A stretch of 7,584 nt of DNA from Phycisphaerales bacterium (GTDB taxonomy: Bacteria > Planctomycetota > Phycisphaerae > Phycisphaerales > Phycisphaeraceae). A model generated the notes under the pieces. The model had not been told where the DNA came from. It ran no database searches and saw only the letters and a list, made by a program, of their open reading frames with translations. The stretch spans positions 1-7,584 of the forward strand of contig JAAUTM010000054.1 in NCBI GenBank assembly GCA_012031455.1, in the 5' to 3' direction. The position numbers and the translations under genes are program-made. This document shows positions 1-7,530 of this stretch, in pieces. How positions within the stretch are numbered: the stretch's first letter is position 1; every line of letters begins with the position of its first letter.

Positions 1-420
1 GTGAGCCTGCCGGATCCGAATGTCGATCAGGCCAGTTTGTCACGGGAGGAGCGGGATGCACGCAGCAAATTTGATCGGGAACAGCAAGTGATACTGGATG
101 AGCAGCGGGTGCTTTGGATGCAGTCGGCATTGCAGGGGGGCAAACGGGTGTTTGTGATATTGCCACAGCGCTCGCAGGGGGATTTGCGACGGATGGTGCC
201 GGGCAACGTGCCGCTGGTGGTAGCCAATGGGGGCAAGGCAATGGCAACATTTCAGAACACCTGGCCCAACCCTATCACGCCCAACCGTGCCGGTGGCTGG
301 CCTCCGCGTCCACCTCGCAGGCAGGATGCACCTCCGCCAAAGGTGGATTTACGAACCAATTTTTATTTCATTTACGAGATCGTGGAAAAACCTGCCAAGC
401 CCACCAAGGGCAAGCCGTGA
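1..420 (+). CDS. Unrecognised hydrophilic protein, probably the C-terminal part of a gene cut by the window edge
   Basis: The frame is open from the first base to a TGA at 418-420, giving 139 residues. Base 1 begins a GTG, but nothing upstream is visible, so it may be an internal valine codon rather than a start. The N-terminal third is highly charged, with many Glu, Asp, Arg and Gln, and looks helical. The middle (VFVILPQRSQGDLRRM) resembles a beta strand followed by a helix. Residues about 90-115 are rich in Pro and Arg, then comes an aromatic strand-like segment (TNFYFIYEIVEKP) and a Lys/Pro tail. There is no signal peptide or membrane segment in the visible part. I do not recognise the family. 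The next gene starts 26 bases downstream on the same strand, so the two are probably co-transcribed. The frame is believable because it stays open with codon use like its neighbours. Confidence 0.6.
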   Translation: MSLPDPNVDQASLSREERDARSKFDREQQVILDEQRVLWMQSALQGGKRVFVILPQRSQGDLRRMVPGNVPLVVANGGKAMATFQNTWPNPITPNRAGGWPPRPPRRQDAPPPKVDLRTNFYFIYEIVEKPAKPTKGKP

Positions 421-445
421 ATGGGGGTTGAGGTATAGTGCCCGG

Positions 446-1449
446 ATGCTTGTCTATGGCGGGATCGATGAAGCTGGCTACGGCCCGCTGCTGGGGCCAC
501 TGACCCTGGGGCGGTGTGTGTTTGTCATCCGGGATGCACCTTCCGATCAGCCCATCAATTTGTGGGAACGATTAAGCAAAGGCGTTTGCCAGTCGCCTGC
601 CGCTGCACAGCGCAAAGGCCGGCTGCCGATCAACGATTCCAAAAAGTTACACACTCACGGTGAAGGTTTCACAGGCCTGCGCCATTTGGAAGAAGGGGTG
701 CTGGTGCTGGGTTCACTGCGGGGCCAAACATGCGCATCCTTGGAAGATTGGTTGCAGGCGTTTGGAGCTGGGCTGGTGTTTGAAAGTGTACTTCCCTGGT
801 ATCACGCGGAACCTGCACGACCCTGGGAGAGCCTGCCGGTGATTTGTGATGCCGGGCTGCTGGCGATTGCCCGCAATGTGCTGGCTCGTGAAATTTCCGC
901 GCAGGGAGTGGAACTGGTGGATATGGGACTGGCGGTGGTGCCGGAGGATCGATTCAACACCATGGTGGCTGCCACACGGAGCAAGGCTTCGCTGAGCTTC
1001 ACGTTCGTTGCCAGGCATTTGATGGAAATATGGGAACGTTTCGGAGAGGATCAGCCTTTGGTGACAGTGGATCGGCAATCAGGACGCAGTCACTACCGCG
1101 AGCCGCTTTCACTTTGTTTCCCGCAGGCACATTTGTCGATCCTTGAGGAAGGCGACACGGTGAGTCGTACCGGATCACGCAGGGGCGGCGAAGCATGACG
1201 GTGATTTTTGAAGTCGAGGGCGACAGCATCCATCTGCCGGTTGCGGTTGCGAGCATGATCGCCAAGTACGCCCGTGAACTGCTCATGCACCGGTTCAACC
1301 AATGGTTTGCATTGCGGCTGGGGATGAAGGGGGCGAAGATCAAGCCCACCGCAGGGTATGCTGCTGATGGCAAGCGATTTTTAATGGAACTTGAGCCCTA
1401 TCGGGATGCCATCGGATTGAATTGGAATCAGTGGGTAAGGGCGCGATAA
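446..1449 (+). CDS. RNase HII-like protein (RNase H fold), interrupted by a one-base deletion near 1168
   Basis: The protein looks like a member of the RNase HII superfamily, enzymes that cut RNA in RNA-DNA hybrids with two metal ions. With one base restored it has 334 residues, longer than typical RNase HII (about 200-260). The motifs appear in family order: GIDEAGYGPLLGP (residues 6-18, carboxylates D8 and E9), NDSKKL (63-68), VTVDRQSG (206-213, D209) and EGD...VAVASMIAKYARE (258-278, D260), then TAGYAADGKRF near the C-terminus. All four expected metal-binding acids are therefore present. The RNase HII GRG motif reads GYG here, which may alter ribose recognition. As written, the frame runs to a stop at 1196-1198. 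The family sequence resumes one frame back: adding one base at 1168 gives SRYRITQGRRSMTV without a break. ATG 446 is chosen because it lies six residues before the motif and has GAGG at 430-433. I call the fold with confidence; the true substrate is uncertain. Confidence 0.82.
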
Positions 1450-1534
1450 ATCCAAAGAAAAAGCGCACTGCTGGATTGCCCCGACCTGCCTTGCCGATAA
1501 ACTCACGGATACCTTAAACCCCTGGAATGCTTCA

Positions 1535-2548
1535 ATGTCATTGACTGACTGGCGGAAACATCATGGCGATTTCTTCAAAGACTGCCCCTGCCTGATCACG
1601 GGGGGGGCGGGTTTCATCGGCTCGCACATCACCGAAGCCCTGCTGCTGCTGGGGGCCAAGGTCACGGTACTCGATGACTTGTCAGGCGGGGAGTGGGACA
1701 ACGTCAAGCCCTTGGAAACCCAGTGCGATGCCTCAGGCCGACTGACTTGTGTTGAAGCATCCATTCTCGATGAGGCGGTGCTTGCCAAGGTGATGAAGGA
1801 TTGCCGATTTGTCTTTCATCAGGCGGCTCTGGGCTCGGTGCCTCGCAGTGTGGAGCAGCCACGTCGGTATCAGGATGTCAACGTCAACGGGACGCTCAAT
1901 GTGCTGGAAGCAGCGCGGGCAGCCAAGGTGCAACGGGTGATGTTTGCCGCCAGTTCCAGTGCCTATGGTGACACTCCGACGCTGCCCAAGGTGGAGACCA
2001 TGCCCCCCTCGCCGCGCAGCCCCTATGCCGCCAACAAAGTTGCGGACGAAGCTTTGATGTCCGCCTATCGCCTTTTCGTATGGGCTGGACACGGCGTGCC
2101 TGCGTTACTTCAACATTTATGGTCCGAGGCAGAACGCCAACTCTGCGTATGCGGCCGTGATCGCTGCCTTTGCCAAAGCCATGTTCCAGAACGGGCCGTT
2201 TGCGATTTACGGCGATGGTTCGCAATCGCGCGATTTCACCTACGTGGACAATGCGGTTCATGCCAACCTGCTGGCGGCACGCTCGAGCAAGCCGATTCAG
2301 GGACAGGTGTGCAACGTGGCGGTGGGCAAACGCATCACGGTCAATCAGCTGGCGACGACCATGGCTGAGTTGGCCGGTCGTCCCGAATGAAGCCGCAATA
2401 CCTGCCCGATCGGGCGGGGGATGTGAAACATTCACTGGCGGACCTGGCACGGGCACGGAGTGTGCTGGGTTACGTGCCGGTGGTCGATTTTGTCGAAGGG
2501 CTGAAAGTCACCGTGGACTGGTATCGTTCGGTGATGCAGCAGGCGTAG
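1535..2548 (+). CDS. NAD-dependent nucleotide-sugar epimerase (extended SDR, UDP-GlcNAc/UDP-Glc 4-epimerase type), two compensating frameshifts
   Basis: Extended short-chain dehydrogenases of this type invert C4 of a UDP-sugar through a keto intermediate with bound NAD, feeding cell-surface polysaccharide synthesis in the cytoplasm. The Rossmann motif TGGAGFIGSH is at residues 22-31, the adenosine-binding Asp pair at D47-D48, the serine-rich strand ASSSAYGD at 139-146, and the catalytic YxxxK at Y164-K168. After the first shift the family sequence resumes as YGLDTACLRYFNIYGPRQ and continues through GDGSQSRDFTYVDN. After the second it ends with DRAGDVKHSLADL and LGYVP. The extra base is in 2071-2076 (CCTTTT) and the missing base is at about 2388, so the gene returns to its first frame and ends at TAG 2546-2548. 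The corrected protein has 337 residues, normal for the family. The GDTPTLPK and RAGDVKHSLAD segments resemble the WbpP/TviC group, but the exact sugar is not settled. Only a weak GGA lies before ATG 1535. Confidence 0.88.
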
Positions 2549-2609
2549 TGAAACATCAGTGGTGAATGAATATCAAATTAGGCGCAGGCGGTAACTCAAA
2601 ACCAGCCGC

Positions 2610-2633
2610 AACCATCAGGGAGCGATGGTTTTT
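2610..2633 (+). terminator. Intrinsic terminator after the epimerase gene
   Basis: AACCATC (2610-2616) pairs perfectly with GATGGTT (2624-2630) across a 7-base loop, and the T run continues to 2633 on the plus strand. It sits about 60 bases after the epimerase stop and just before the end of the convergent minus-strand gene. The U tract is short, so termination may be moderate. The minus-strand reading has no U run, so it does not serve the opposing gene. Confidence 0.6.
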
Positions 2634-2637
2634 ACAA

Positions 2638-4952
2638 TCATGGCAATGCGGGCGGTGGGGCGGCTGCGGGGGCAGTACTTGAGTGGGCTTCTTCACGATT
2701 TGCAGGTTGCGTACCTGGCAATTCTGTTTTCACCGTTGTCAGTGCAGCTTTCTCTGCATCGCGCTGTTCCTGACGGATCAGATAGCCGGATTTGGGGAGC
2801 AGGCCGGGCAAGGCTTTTTCAATCACGCCGAAGTACCACAAACTTGTGAGCAGCACGAGCAGCACGGCGATACCGATGGCCCAGACGCGCGCGGTTTTCT
2901 TTTCCGCAAAGGGGTCCACCAATTCACGCTGTGAATGGGGGGGCAACGTGGCGATGGCGGTGAGGGACTTGCCGAAGGGAATGTTGATTTTCGCTTTGCT
3001 GTTGACCGCCCAGCCGTTGGCATCGAGGATCGGCCCGAGGTTGCGCTGGCGCAGTTTCAGCCAGGCAATGACCATCGATGGCCCGGAGATGAGAAGCAGC
3101 AACAACAACACATAAAAGGGCAGCATCCACGTGGGTGTGCCCGCCAGCCAGTTCATGATGCCGGCAAAAGCAGTGGCGACAAAACCAAATGCCAGACTGA
3201 AGGCGGCGATGATACCCACATCCATTTTTTGCCCGGGTGGCGGCGAAGCAGGAGCGGGAGCCTTGCCTGCGGCAGCGGCATCAGCGGTAGTGGTCACACC
3301 GGTCTGCAATTGCGTTTGCCGGGCGGCATCGGCGGCTGCAGCACGTTTGGCGACCTGTTCCTGAATCCAGCGGATCAGTCGTTTGTACGGTGCCCAGAAT
3401 GCCTGACGGATGCTGATGGGGTTGTCAATGATTTTGGTGATGGTGGCATCCCAGTCATGACCTTGCCGGTCGTAGAAGATACCGTTGCGTCCGACCATGA
3501 GATTGTCGCAGTCGCCGTTGGTCATGGCGGCAGCAATGCTCATCTTTTCGCCGGTGGCCTTGCGGACGACATCGCAGTACACCAGATACGCCTGTGACAA
3601 TGGGGCCATCGTCGCGTGGCGGGCGGCATCCTCCACCTTGACACACAGGTCGCAACTTCGCTGATCCAGATACAAGCGCCCGACCTGGAACACGGCTTTA
3701 TCCTTGCGGCCATAAAAATCCTGGAAGTTCACAAAGTTCACCAGCAATTTGTACAAGTCCCGGTGGTAACGGGTGAGCTGATCCACGGCTGAAATCACCG
3801 CAAAATCAGGTTCCAGAGCAGCATCCTGCGCAATCAGTTCAGCGAGTTTTGCTTTGCCATCACCAGCCAGTAACTCACGAATCCGGGCGATGCCCAGTTT
3901 CTCTACCAAAGCTCCGGACTTGCCAGCCGACCAGGTACTGTAAGCCGACAACTTGCCGCATAACGCCAGCCAGTCGCTTTCCGTGAGCTGGTCAAGGTTG
4001 CCAAGCAAGGGTGTCACGGCCTTGGCTACGAAGCTCGCCATGGCATCGGCCCATGCCGGGTTGATGCCCTGAGATAAAGGCAGAGCCTTGCCGGGTGCGG
4101 CCATGGCAAGCGGGAAATCAGTAAGCTCACAGCCATTGGCGGAAAGGTTCTTGCTCAGCAAACTGGTGTAGTCGGCTTCGTGACGGTTGACGCTGCTGGC
4201 AGCACGGGGGTCGAATGCGGCCAGATGGCAACGGGTGAAGTAATCTTCGATTTTGGATTTAACTGCATTCAAGGCTGCCAATGCAGGTGCGGTCGCATCA
4301 CCCAGAGGCATGATCGTGGCTGCATCTTTTCACCCTGACTATACCAGTCGGCAAAGGCCTGTAGCTGGGCGTAAAACTGATCGACGGTGGCGGTGTTGAT
4401 GCCGGGTTTCCCGCTGCGATCGGTCAAGGCGGGCAGACAGGTGAGCAGGTCGTTCATGAGGGCTTTGAGAGCCGGGTCATCGGTGACATCAGCGGTGATG
4501 ATGCCATCGCCATTGAAGCGGGTCAGGGCAAAAAGGGCCACGGTATCCGTGGTGTCGCTGACACTGATCTGCGAAGTATCGCTTTTGCCCAGATTGGACA
4601 GCACCTGTCTGGCTGAGGCCAGCATCTGTTTACCCAGCGGGGTGGCATCATTGATGGCTGAGAGCGGGAGCGTCGGGGATGACTTGAGCAAGTCATCGGG
4701 GTTTTTGAGCAGGCTGCACGCCCACTTGGCAGCGGCGATGATTTCCGGGGCACGGATTCGGCCATCTTTATCGGTGTCGATCAGGTCCAGCGTTCGCCGA
4801 TCAAACTCCAGCCCCGAAGTCGAACAAGCCAGGGCGACCCATAGTTTCTGATCAAGCTGGTCGAGGTTGGCAAGATCAGCCCCGCAATGGAGGCGAACCT
4901 GATCAAAACCACCTGCCCGGAAGAATCGCCAGGAATGACTGCTGTTGGACAT
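2638..4952 (-). CDS. Large EF-hand membrane protein of unknown function, interrupted by a one-base deletion near 4327
   Basis: The corrected protein has 771 residues and resembles a conserved bacterial family that I recall only as hypothetical or EF-hand proteins. A canonical calcium-binding loop, DTDKDGRIRAPE, occupies residues 59-70. A degenerate second loop (RFNGDGIITADV, 145-156) keeps the N-x-D-G core but lacks the first Asp. A long region without membrane segments follows, with a CxxC pair at about 434-437 (RSCDLCV) and the blocks MVGRNGIFYDR and DWDATITKI. An Ala/Pro-rich linker (about 539-575) leads to hydrophobic segments at about 581-604, 610-630 and 690-710. Between the last two lies a conserved-looking block (LDANGWAVNSKAKINIPFG), and the tail is rich in Ala and Pro. 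The frame breaks in the AAAA run of GAAAAGATG; one extra A gives SQGEKDAATIMPLGD. I chose ATG 4952 because AGGGAAGGG lies 9 bases upstream and the protein then starts right before the conserved FFRAGGFDQVR. The role is unknown; calcium sensing at the envelope is only a guess. Confidence 0.75.
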
Positions 4953-4961
4953 GTTGAATAA

Positions 4962-4970
4962 CCCTTCCCT
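4962..4970 (-). promoter_or_regulatory. Ribosome binding site of the EF-hand membrane protein gene
   Basis: On the minus strand AGGGAAGGG sits 9 bases before ATG 4952-4950. It lies downstream of an earlier in-frame ATG at 4973-4971, which would place the site inside the coding region. This supports the shorter start. Confidence 0.6.
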
Positions 4971-4998
4971 CATGGTGTACTTCACGAATGAACGATAA

Positions 4999-5026
4999 AG
5001 AATAGGCTCAAGCCCTGGAATGGCAA
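4999..5026 (-). promoter_or_regulatory. Candidate sigma70-type promoter for the EF-hand membrane protein gene
   Basis: On the minus strand TTGCCA (5026-5021, five of six bases of the -35 consensus) is followed after 16 bases by TATTCT (5004-4999, four of six of the -10 consensus). Transcription from here would start near 4992 and give a leader of about 40 bases containing the ribosome binding site. This is a consensus match by eye only, and promoter rules in this phylum are poorly known. Confidence 0.35.
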
Positions 5027-5120
5027 CTACACTCAGAATGACGGGCTTGGTCTTTTTTTCCTGCCGATGAATCAGAATGTCCTTGAAAATCCGTGGCATA
5101 CGCCCATGATGTAGATGAAA

Positions 5121-5155
5121 CCCCCGGCCCCCCGGCCTCCCGGCCCTTGGCCCCC
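5121..5155 (-). other. G-quadruplex-type G-run cluster in the divergent intergenic region
   Basis: The plus strand carries C runs at 5121-5125, 5128-5133, 5139-5141, 5144-5146 and 5151-5155. The minus strand therefore has five G runs of 3 to 6 bases separated by loops of 2 to 5 bases, which meets the usual quadruplex pattern. It lies between the divergent EF-hand protein and aminopeptidase genes, upstream of the candidate minus-strand promoter. Whether it folds or regulates anything is unknown. The rest of 4953-5220 holds no gene that I can support; a frame open through it on the minus strand has no recognisable content. Confidence 0.55.
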
Positions 5156-5207
5156 GGTAACAGCCTGATCCCCAAAGTGATTGAAAATCGTATTTTTTCG
5201 ACTTATG

Positions 5208-5212
5208 AAGGA
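5208..5212 (+). promoter_or_regulatory. Ribosome binding site of the leucyl aminopeptidase gene
   Basis: AAGGA lies 8 bases before ATG 5221, ideal spacing, while the second in-frame ATG at 5227 would be 14 bases away. This supports 5221 as the start. The bases just upstream (5181-5200) are AT-rich, but I could not define a convincing promoter for this gene. Confidence 0.6.
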
Positions 5213-5220
5213 ACCCTGAC

Positions 5221-6793
5221 ATGCCCATGACCCTGCGTTGCGCAACCGTGAATAACCCTCAGGCGATGGCGGTGCTATTGCCTGGTGGTACCCGTCAGCT
5301 GCCGACTGACCTTTTGCCCATCGATCACAAACTTGGCGGTGCGCTTACCAGCTTGCTGGCCCGGAAAGAGTTCACCGGTGATCGTGGCACGATTACCACG
5401 TTGTACCCTGCCAGCGGGGTGGACCGGGTGTGGGTGGTGGGTCTGGGTGAGGTTGCCAAGCTCGATGCCGGGGCGTGGCTACTGGCCGGGGCCAAACTGG
5501 CACAGGCAGCCATGGGGGCAGGCATCACCTCATTGGCCATTCGGCTACCTCAATCGCTGCTACCTACGTTGCCCGGTTCGATGTCTCCGGCTCAGGTCGG
5601 CAGGCTGCTGGGCGATGGGCTTGGGCTGGGTCGCTTTGAATTCAAACAATTCAAAGGGACTGCCGCCAAACAGGGTAACAAACATGGCACTGCCAGCAGC
5701 AATGCTGCCAAGGGTGTTGCCACGCTCACGGTGGATGTTGATCAATCATTGGCAAACGGCATGTCAAAAGCCCTGGCCATCACCCCCTGGGTGGACTTGT
5801 CACGAACCCTTGCAGCCACGCCCCCGAATGTTGCCAACCCACGGTACATGGCGGAGCAGGTACAAATCACCTCCCGCAAAGTGGGATTGTCCTGCAAGGT
5901 GCTGGATACCAATCAGCTCCGCAAATTGGGCATGAATGCGCTGCTGGCAGTGGGCGGGGCTGGCTCCACGCCACCTTGCTTGATCGTCATGGAACACAAG
6001 GGGACGGCGAGCAAAAAAACTGGGGTGAAAAAAGCAACTCAGCCCGTGCTGCTGGTGGGCAAGGCTGTGACTTTCGACACCGGCGGATACTCGCTCAAAC
6101 CAGCTGAGAGCATGCCTCCCATGAAATATGACAAATGTGGCGGCATGGTGGTCATCGGTGTGATGCACGCCCTGGCGGCCATGAATTACCCCGGGCATGT
6201 GGTGGGCTTGATCCCCTGTGCTGAAAATATGGTCGGCCCCACAGCTTACCGGCCCGCGGATATCCTCAAAGCCTGCAACGGGGTCACCATTGAAGTGACC
6301 AACACCGATGCAGAAGGTCGGCTGGTTCTCGCTGATGCCCTGGCCTGGGGCTGCAAAACCTATCAGCCCAAATCCGTGGTGGATCTGGCAACGCTCACCG
6401 GCGGGGTGGTGGTGGGATTGGGGACTCATACGGCTGGTGTGTTCACCACGCATGACACGTTGCGTGATTCGCTGCAAAAGGCCGGGCTGGAAACCGGTGA
6501 ACGAGTTTGGCCCTTGCCGTTGTGGGAAGAGTACCGACAGCAGATCAAGGGCACGCATGGCGACATCGTCAATTCAGCGGGGCGAGAAGGTTCACCCTGC
6601 ACCGGGGCTGCGTTTATTTCCCACTTTGTCAGTGCCGATGGCAGCGGTGATGCCATCAGCAACCCGCCCGTTGAGGGTTGGGCACACCTGGACATTGCTG
6701 GAGTGTCCGACTTCGCCCCGGGCTGGCAACCTGTACCCCCCCGGCCCCACCGGTTTTGGGGTGCGTCTGCTGCTGCAATGGCTGGGGGCGTGA
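5221..6793 (+). CDS. pepA: Leucyl aminopeptidase, peptidase family M17, with a one-base insertion in a C7 run near the 3' end
   Basis: M17 aminopeptidases release N-terminal residues from peptides, using two metal ions in a usually hexameric cytoplasmic enzyme. The corrected protein has 523 residues, normal for PepA. Residues 1-185 form the variable N-terminal domain, with a Lys-rich linker at about 144-164. The linking segment TPPNVANPRYMAEQ follows, then the catalytic domain: VGKAVTFDTGGYSLKP (279-294), MKYDKCGG (301-308) and the family signature NTDAEGRLVLADAL (361-374). By comparison with E. coli PepA, the metal ligands are K281, D286, D304, D363 and E365, with K293 and R367 catalytic. 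As written, the frame runs on to TAA 6817-6819 with an unfamiliar tail. The normal PepA ending TGFGVRLLLQWLGA lies one frame on. Removing one C from 6736-6742 joins them as PVPPGPTGFGVRL, ending at TGA 6791-6793. The gene stands alone on its strand. Confidence 0.93.
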
Positions 6794-6820
6794 AGGTTGT
6801 GCATAGTTTGATGTTGTAAT

Positions 6821-6848
6821 AAAAAAACCCACACCGATTTGGTGTGGG
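6821..6848 (-). terminator. Intrinsic terminator of the RRM protein gene
   Basis: CCCACACC (6828-6835) and GGTGTGGG (6841-6848) form a perfect 8-base-pair stem with a 5-base loop. Read on the minus strand the stem is followed by seven T's (6827-6821), a textbook intrinsic terminator about 70 bases after the RRM gene stop. The hairpin also lies 35 bases after the PepA stop, but the plus strand has no T run directly behind it (GCTTCGTGTTC), so any action on PepA transcripts would be weaker. Confidence 0.85.
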
Positions 6849-6919
6849 CTTCGTGTTCTATTTCATTGATGAGAGTGAATCACGCCGAACCTTTTCAGGG
6901 CCGGATGAATTGGGGTGGA

Positions 6920-7324
6920 TTACCCTTCCATCGAGGATTCACGGTTGCGGTTGCGGTACCCGCCCCCTGCTGTGTAGCCCCGTCCACCGCCTGCGCCACC
7001 GCTGCTATAGCCGCCACCTGAGCGTCCCCCGCCACCGTAGCCCCCACGACCTCCGCCACCGCCGCCGCCACCACCTTGTTCACGAGGCTTGGCTTCGTTA
7101 ATGGTGAGCTTTCGGCCTTCGAAGTCAAAGCCATTGAGAGCAGCCACAGCCGCCCGGCCTTCCTCATCGTTGATCATTTCCACGAACCCGAAACCGCGCG
7201 ATCGTCCGGTCTGACGATCCATGATGACCGAGGCTTTTTCGACCTTGCCGTGCTGGGCAAACAGGTCTACGAGGTCCTGATCGCTGGTGCGGTAGGGGAG
7301 GTTCCCCACATAAATATTAATCAT
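6920..7324 (-). CDS. Glycine-rich RNA-binding protein with one RRM domain
   Basis: This 134-residue protein has one RNA recognition motif (residues about 2-79), the single-stranded-RNA-binding fold found in small bacterial Rbp-type proteins. RNP2 is IYVGNL (4-9) and RNP1 is RGFGFVEM (43-50), both keeping the aromatic residues that stack on RNA bases (Y5, F45, F47). The beta4 end GRKLTINEAKPRE closes the domain. Residues about 84-123 are almost all Gly with Arg, Tyr and Ser, including RGG and GGY repeats, and the tail is RNRNRESSMEG. Such tails are common in cyanobacterial and planctomycete RRM proteins, where a chaperone-like or cold-related role is proposed; I cannot show that here. AGGA (7337-7334) lies 9 bases before the ATG at 7324. 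The gene is monocistronic, with its own terminator and a long upstream region that may be regulatory. Confidence 0.92.
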   Translation of the reverse strand: MINIYVGNLPYRTSDQDLVDLFAQHGKVEKASVIMDRQTGRSRGFGFVEMINDEEGRAAVAALNGFDFEGRKLTINEAKPREQGGGGGGGGGRGGYGGGGRSGGGYSSGGAGGGRGYTAGGGYRNRNRESSMEG

Positions 7325-7448
7325 TGAAACCGATCCTATGTCCCGACATTCCTTGTCACCATCCAGACGTGATCCGCGGGCAAGATCGGCGTTGGACTGC
7401 CCCCTGCCAGGTGTTTATTTGGGTTACCGCAGTGCCTGGGGCGCAGCA

Positions 7449-7493
7449 CCTTGGTTCACAATGCTACAAGTTACCCCCAACCTGAATCCAAGG
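7449..7493 (-). repeat. Imperfect inverted repeat upstream of the RRM gene, possible leader hairpin
   Basis: On the plus strand CCTTGGTTCA (7449-7458) pairs with TGAATCCAAGG (7483-7493), 10 base pairs with a single bulged T, around a 24-base loop. On the minus strand the loop could form a small inner hairpin, AGGTT-GGGGGT-AACTT, with one G-U pair. It lies 125-169 bases upstream of the RRM start codon, so it would sit in the leader if transcription begins further out. I see no match to a riboswitch or RNA family that I know. Confidence 0.4.
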
Positions 7494-7502
7494 CAAGCTG
7501 GT

Positions 7503-7530
7503 CTCCTGATCCGACATGCATTATCAGGAG
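7503..7530. repeat. Perfect 8-base inverted repeat near the right end
   Basis: CTCCTGAT (7503-7510) and ATCAGGAG (7523-7530) are exact reverse complements with a 12-base spacer. The flanks GGTC (7500-7503) and GACC (7536-7539) could extend pairing across a bulge. It could be an outer leader hairpin of the RRM gene or a dyad for a DNA-binding protein. There is no T run beside it, so it is not a typical terminator. The rest of 7325-7584 holds no gene I can support, though an ATG at 7571 could begin a gene beyond the window. Confidence 0.4.

Noticed and set aside
1195..1449. A separate 84-residue gene starting at an ATGA overlap with the upstream stop
   Set aside because: Its sequence is the normal C-terminal part of the RNase HII-like protein (GD...ASMIAK and TAGYAADGKRF). 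One restored base joins it to the upstream frame.
1440..1480. Terminator between the RNase HII-like gene and the epimerase gene (GCGC...GCGC)
   Set aside because: The stem is only four base pairs and no T run follows.
2387..2548. A small gene beginning at the ATGA overlap after GRPE
   Set aside because: It is the C-terminal end of the epimerase (DRAGDVKHSLADL, LGYVP), shifted by a missing base.
5181..5208. pepA promoter TTGAAA with TTATGA at a 16-base spacing
   Set aside because: It would start transcription at the ribosome binding site itself, leaving almost no leader, and the -10 match is weak.
4953..5228. N-terminal extension of the EF-hand protein through the intergenic region on the minus strand
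   Set aside because: The extension translates the G-run cluster and has no family resemblance, and the good ribosome binding site lies next to ATG 4952.
6956..7075. CCN/GGN triplet repeat as a possible microsatellite or CRISPR-like array
   Set aside because: It is the coding sequence of the glycine-rich tail of the RRM protein, with mixed glycine codons and no spacer structure.
7440..7495. tRNA or known small RNA (T-loop-like GGTTCACAA, SRP-like or 6S-like pairing)
   Set aside because: No matching T-stem, acceptor stem or anticodon arm could be built, and none of the conserved SRP, RNase P or tmRNA core sequences are present.
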